Source: Mercurialis annua (taxonomy: Eukaryota > Streptophyta > Magnoliopsida > Malpighiales > Euphorbiaceae). From it: a DNA stretch of 64,000 nucleotides. Shown piece after piece: positions 60,755-64,000 of this stretch. The notes below the pieces were generated by a model. It saw only the letters and a list, made by a program, of their open reading frames with translations, was not told the DNA's origin and did not search any database. Within the stretch, counting starts at the first letter, position 1; each line of letters starts with the position of its first letter. Both the position numbers and the translations under genes were made by a program. Location: NCBI RefSeq assembly GCF_937616625.2, contig NC_065570.1:69653665-69717664 (forward strand), given 5' to 3'.

Positions 60755-62590
60755 TCACTCCGACAAATATCAAATTTTGCTTTACTTTAGTAAATTAGTT
60801 GATAATTATTTTTATGTTGGAGGTGTTTCCTTTGGAAAGACCATGGATTACTTTGTTAGTTTGGTTGTTTGAACTTCCAAGAGTTCTAAACGGTTGTTTA
60901 ATTTTATGTTTCAGTGGAATCTTACCTATTTGGAGTCATTATATGGTTTGTTTGCGATCTATTTGTAGATGCTGTAGTGTTCTGTATGCTTTTTGATTAT
61001 TTTGTTCTTTCCTCGTCAAAAATGTTTTTGCTCCTATTATATCAGGCTACCTTTCACTTTTTTTTTAAAAAAATAGCACTTAAATTTATAAAACGGTCAA
61101 TTTTATCCTATTTTTTAATTTTGACTTTCTAACCCTATATTAGAACAATTAAATGACTTTATTATTATAAAGATTAAAATATTTAAAGCAACTAAATGTA
61201 AGGCTCATTTATACTTTTATTAAAAAAACATTACATAGATATATAATAAATTATTTTTTTATTAAAAAATAAATAAACAAAAACCAATAGGACGAACGTA
61301 AAAATTTCATCCCTCCTAATTTGGAGTCATGATTCCGCCATTGTGTCCAGTCTATTGCCAATTTGTTCTTTCTTGGGTCTGCCGTTCTCAGTCGTAGAAA
61401 AACTGTTCGTCGCAGTAGTTCATTCAATCCTAGCTAGGTTCATATGCCGTTTATCTATATTGCCGCAACTAACGAAACGACGTACAAAACGTCGGAGCAG
61501 TTGCAACAAACAACGAATGGACGTTAGTGCAACAACAAGTAGTGGTGGTTTGAAGAGCATAGGCATCCGTGGTGAGGAGAAGGTGCGACGACTGTTGTTG
61601 CAGATTATATTTATTTTGATTTTTTTATATTAAGCTTAAATTAGATTTAATAAATTTTTTAACTAATTAGGTTCTTTGAGTTAAATATTAATTAAAATTT
61701 TAATTAGAATCAATTGTGTTTAATTAAGAAACTCGGTCTCTTTTTCGTGTGAGGGGTAATTTTGATCCGGTTCTACCAACTTATAAATTGAAATAATGTG
61801 GTTCACTTGAGAATGACTTTTTTTTGCCAAGTGACCCTTTGTTCTCCAAAAAAAAAACAAACAGAAAAAACCGAACTACAAGTATGAAACATCAAAACGA
61901 CAACATGTGTGTGTGTGGAAAAGAGAGAGGAAAAGAAAGATAGGGTTAAATAAATAAAAAGAAAAAAGAAGCTGCAATAAATATACTACATAGACATACA
62001 TACATGCGTACCACACGATCTCTGCTACTACCTCTACTCCGTCTCTGATATTCTCCCTCGCCCTCTATCTTCATTTCAGGCAACTTCTTCCTCCTCTCCA
62101 TTTTTATCCATCTTCTCACTTCAAGATTCCTCTCGTCAAATACCTAGGGCTTTCTTTTTCACTAATTTTAATTTTTCTTGCTCTTAATCAAATCAAATCA
62201 ATTCAATTTTTTTTTCTGCGATTTCCGCGCCTTATTCAGTAAAGGTTTATTTGAGGTTCTCATTACTTTCGTATTAGCTCATGGATTAGTTAATTAGTGT
62301 ATTATCATTAGAAAATTGCTAACTTGTTTTTATAGCTTTTTTAGGGTGGCGTAAACTGTAATTAGATTTGTCTATTAGCTGCTGGTCCACTTGTTAAGTG
62401 TTGGTGTTGATGTTGATTTGAGCAAGTAATACTTATTTTTTTCTTAAATATTCTGTTTGGTATATTTAAATGTCTGTGAGTTTAGGTATTTAATTGCTTT
62501 GCTTCCACTTTGTGCTATTTCTATTATTTTTTTAGAAATTATGGATTTATAACTGTGATATATGTTTTTGTTACAGCGTGTTTGTTCGAA
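60755..62590. other. RPL3 3' region and PTB3 upstream region
   Basis: 60755-61000 is the RPL3 3' UTR. 61050-61860 is AT-rich and contains a piece near 61740-61800 ('ttttgatccggttct') resembling the arm of the foldback element at 33130-33260. 61900-62200 is pyrimidine-rich (tctcc, cttcc) and probably the PTB3 promoter and leader. A leader intron ends at the acceptor at 62576. Confidence 0.5.
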
Positions 62591-63864
62591 ATGGCGGAAC
62601 CTTCCAAAGTTATCCATGTTCGTAATGTCGGCCATGAAATTTCTGAAGTAAATTCTCTCTTTATATTCTATCCCTTTCCTTTTCTTGCTGTTTTAGGCAC
62701 ACAAACACATGCCGAACATTCCATGTGCCTGCATATGAACACGCGGTTATGCAATTAAATCCAAGTGTTATCTATGTCTTCAATAGGTTTTTATGAGTCC
62801 ATTTTCTTTCACTTTGATTCGATGTTTGTTTTGAAATTTCTCTATAGAAGTCATGTTAAATTTATCAATGCTAGCTATGGCTTATAGGTCAATCTTTGGA
62901 ATTCATTAATTAATGCAATAGTAGAATTCGAAGTTTACAAATATGAATCCAAGAAACTGAATTTATTCTGCTCAAGTCTGTAACCTGTATGGAAAATAAA
63001 ATAAGTCTTTTTCTAGAAGAACAGATGTGTAGCATTATCTAGCTATCGGTTATTTAGCCTGAGCCAATTACTTTAATACTAATATTTATGGCCAAGCTCA
63101 ATCCAATCCATTAGACAGAAAGGATCGCAGATAACTTGCATTTAGATAAATACCATCTTTAGTAAAGTAATTTCTTTTTTTGACAGACTCTGAGTGAAAT
63201 CATTGAAAAAGGCTAGGGGTTGTTTCGTAATGGATAAGAGCTATTTTCCATTTTTAATAATTTTGTGTAACTGTGGTAAAAGGAAGTTACTGTTTCTGAT
63301 TACTTAAGTCATTCTAATTCAAAATGCCTTCCTAAATATGTTTATGTCTGATGCACTAGTAACCATCTCTTGCAGAATGACTTGCTTCAGCTATTCCAAC
63401 CATTTGGGGTGATAGGCAAGCTTGTTATGCTCCGTGCCAAAAATCAGGTGCTACCTTTTTATCCTATCCTCTTCTATTTGATCAGAATAGACATTATCTT
63501 CATAATCTGTGGAAACAGCATTCCAGCATTTTCATGTTATCTTTACTGTATGTGCAGGCTCTCCTCCAAATGCAAGATGTTCCTTCTGCCATAAATGCTT
63601 TGCAATTCTACACAAATGTTCAACCAACCATAAGGTATGTCAAAACTGGATATGGCTGTTGCTGGGAATATATAAGTGACCGTATGTGATTCTGTCTGAC
63701 CGCTCTAGCTAACTATTGAGAAATTTCTCATTTCTTTTTCTCGAATAGTAGTAATGTTTACGAGTTTACTTTCTTCTTTCAGGGGTAGGAACGTTTATAT
63801 CCAATTTTCATCACACCAGGAATTAACCACAATGGATCAAAATTCTCAAGGACGAGCAGATGAG
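62591..63864 (+). CDS. PTB3: Polypyrimidine tract-binding protein 3-like (5' part, runs off the window)
   Basis: The first four coding exons, 62591-62647, 63376-63447, 63558-63634 and 63783-63864, join in frame to 96 aa. They start MAEPSKVIHVRNVGHEISEN and contain the first RRM: RNP2-like VIHVRNV (residues 7-13), LLQLFQPFGVIGKLVMLRAK and RNP1-like QALLQMQDV, then RNVYIQFSSHQELTT. The next donor at 63865 is in phase, and the gene continues past 64000, with further RRMs expected. Plant PTB3 proteins bind pyrimidine-rich RNA; the group includes the phloem RNA-binding protein RBP50 of pumpkin and splicing regulators. The PTB1/PTB2 pair differs in its N-terminus, so PTB3 is the best fit. Confidence 0.93.
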
Positions 63865-64000
63865 GTTGGTGCTTCTTAGCCTAATATGTTAGAAGAGAAA
63901 TTATGTTTTTAAAATTGGTGCATAAACAATTTTCATGGACCAACCATTTTTTAGTGTGGCTTTTCAACTGCTTTATGTTGGTTGATATTGCCCTAAAGTG

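Noticed and set aside
61343..61633. 96-aa plus-strand ORF between RPL3 and PTB3
   Set aside because: No recognisable protein, no clear promoter or splice context, and the area resembles decayed repeat DNA.

Overview
The window is nuclear DNA of a flowering plant, most likely a eudicot. It is AT-rich, genes are split by many short GT-AG introns, and the proteins are plant-type: a cellulose synthase, a nucleotide-sugar transporter, a CYP722-like P450 and a PTB3-type splicing regulator. The intergenic space is full of MITEs. Species cannot be told from the sequence. No bacterial-type systems, CRISPR arrays, rRNA or convincing tRNA genes are visible. Exon models below were built by joining reading frames at GT-AG boundaries and checking that phase is kept to the stop codon; no transcript data were available.

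Layout. 0.2-5.5 kb (-): a small conserved plant protein with two long introns. 7.9-11.0 kb (-): a UDP-rhamnose/UDP-galactose-type Golgi transporter (323 aa). 11.8-16.7 kb: a nested transposon stack, in which a MULE-like foldback element is interrupted by a hAT-like element and by a 3.3-kb solo LTR, each with target-site duplications. 17.97-20.5 kb (-): a complete cytochrome P450 (486 aa). 21.7-22.8 kb (+): an intronless gene of unknown function. 22.8-36.8 kb: a gene-poor stretch of decayed MULEs, MITEs and small duplications. 36.9-42.6 kb (+): a 14-exon primary-wall-type cellulose synthase of 1084 aa. 43.0-52.7 kb (-), convergent with it: a gene for a protein of about 2240 aa with an N-terminal SAP-like motif, many basic RRxTR-type repeats and a long acidic tail, part of which arose by exon-intron tandem duplication. 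55.1-55.8 kb (-): a truncated paralogue of that gene. 58.8-60.8 kb (+): ribosomal protein L3 (389 aa). From 62.6 kb to the window end (+): the first four coding exons of a PTB3-like RNA-binding protein.

Functionally this is an ordinary plant gene neighbourhood rather than an operon-like system. Two genes touch the cell wall (UDP-sugar import into the Golgi and cellulose synthesis), but nothing suggests that they are co-regulated. The points most worth a second look are the precisely datable nested insertions, the exon duplications in the giant acidic protein and its broken paralogue, the P450 with an unusual I-helix, and a possible tiny spliced gene at 17.2-17.9 kb.
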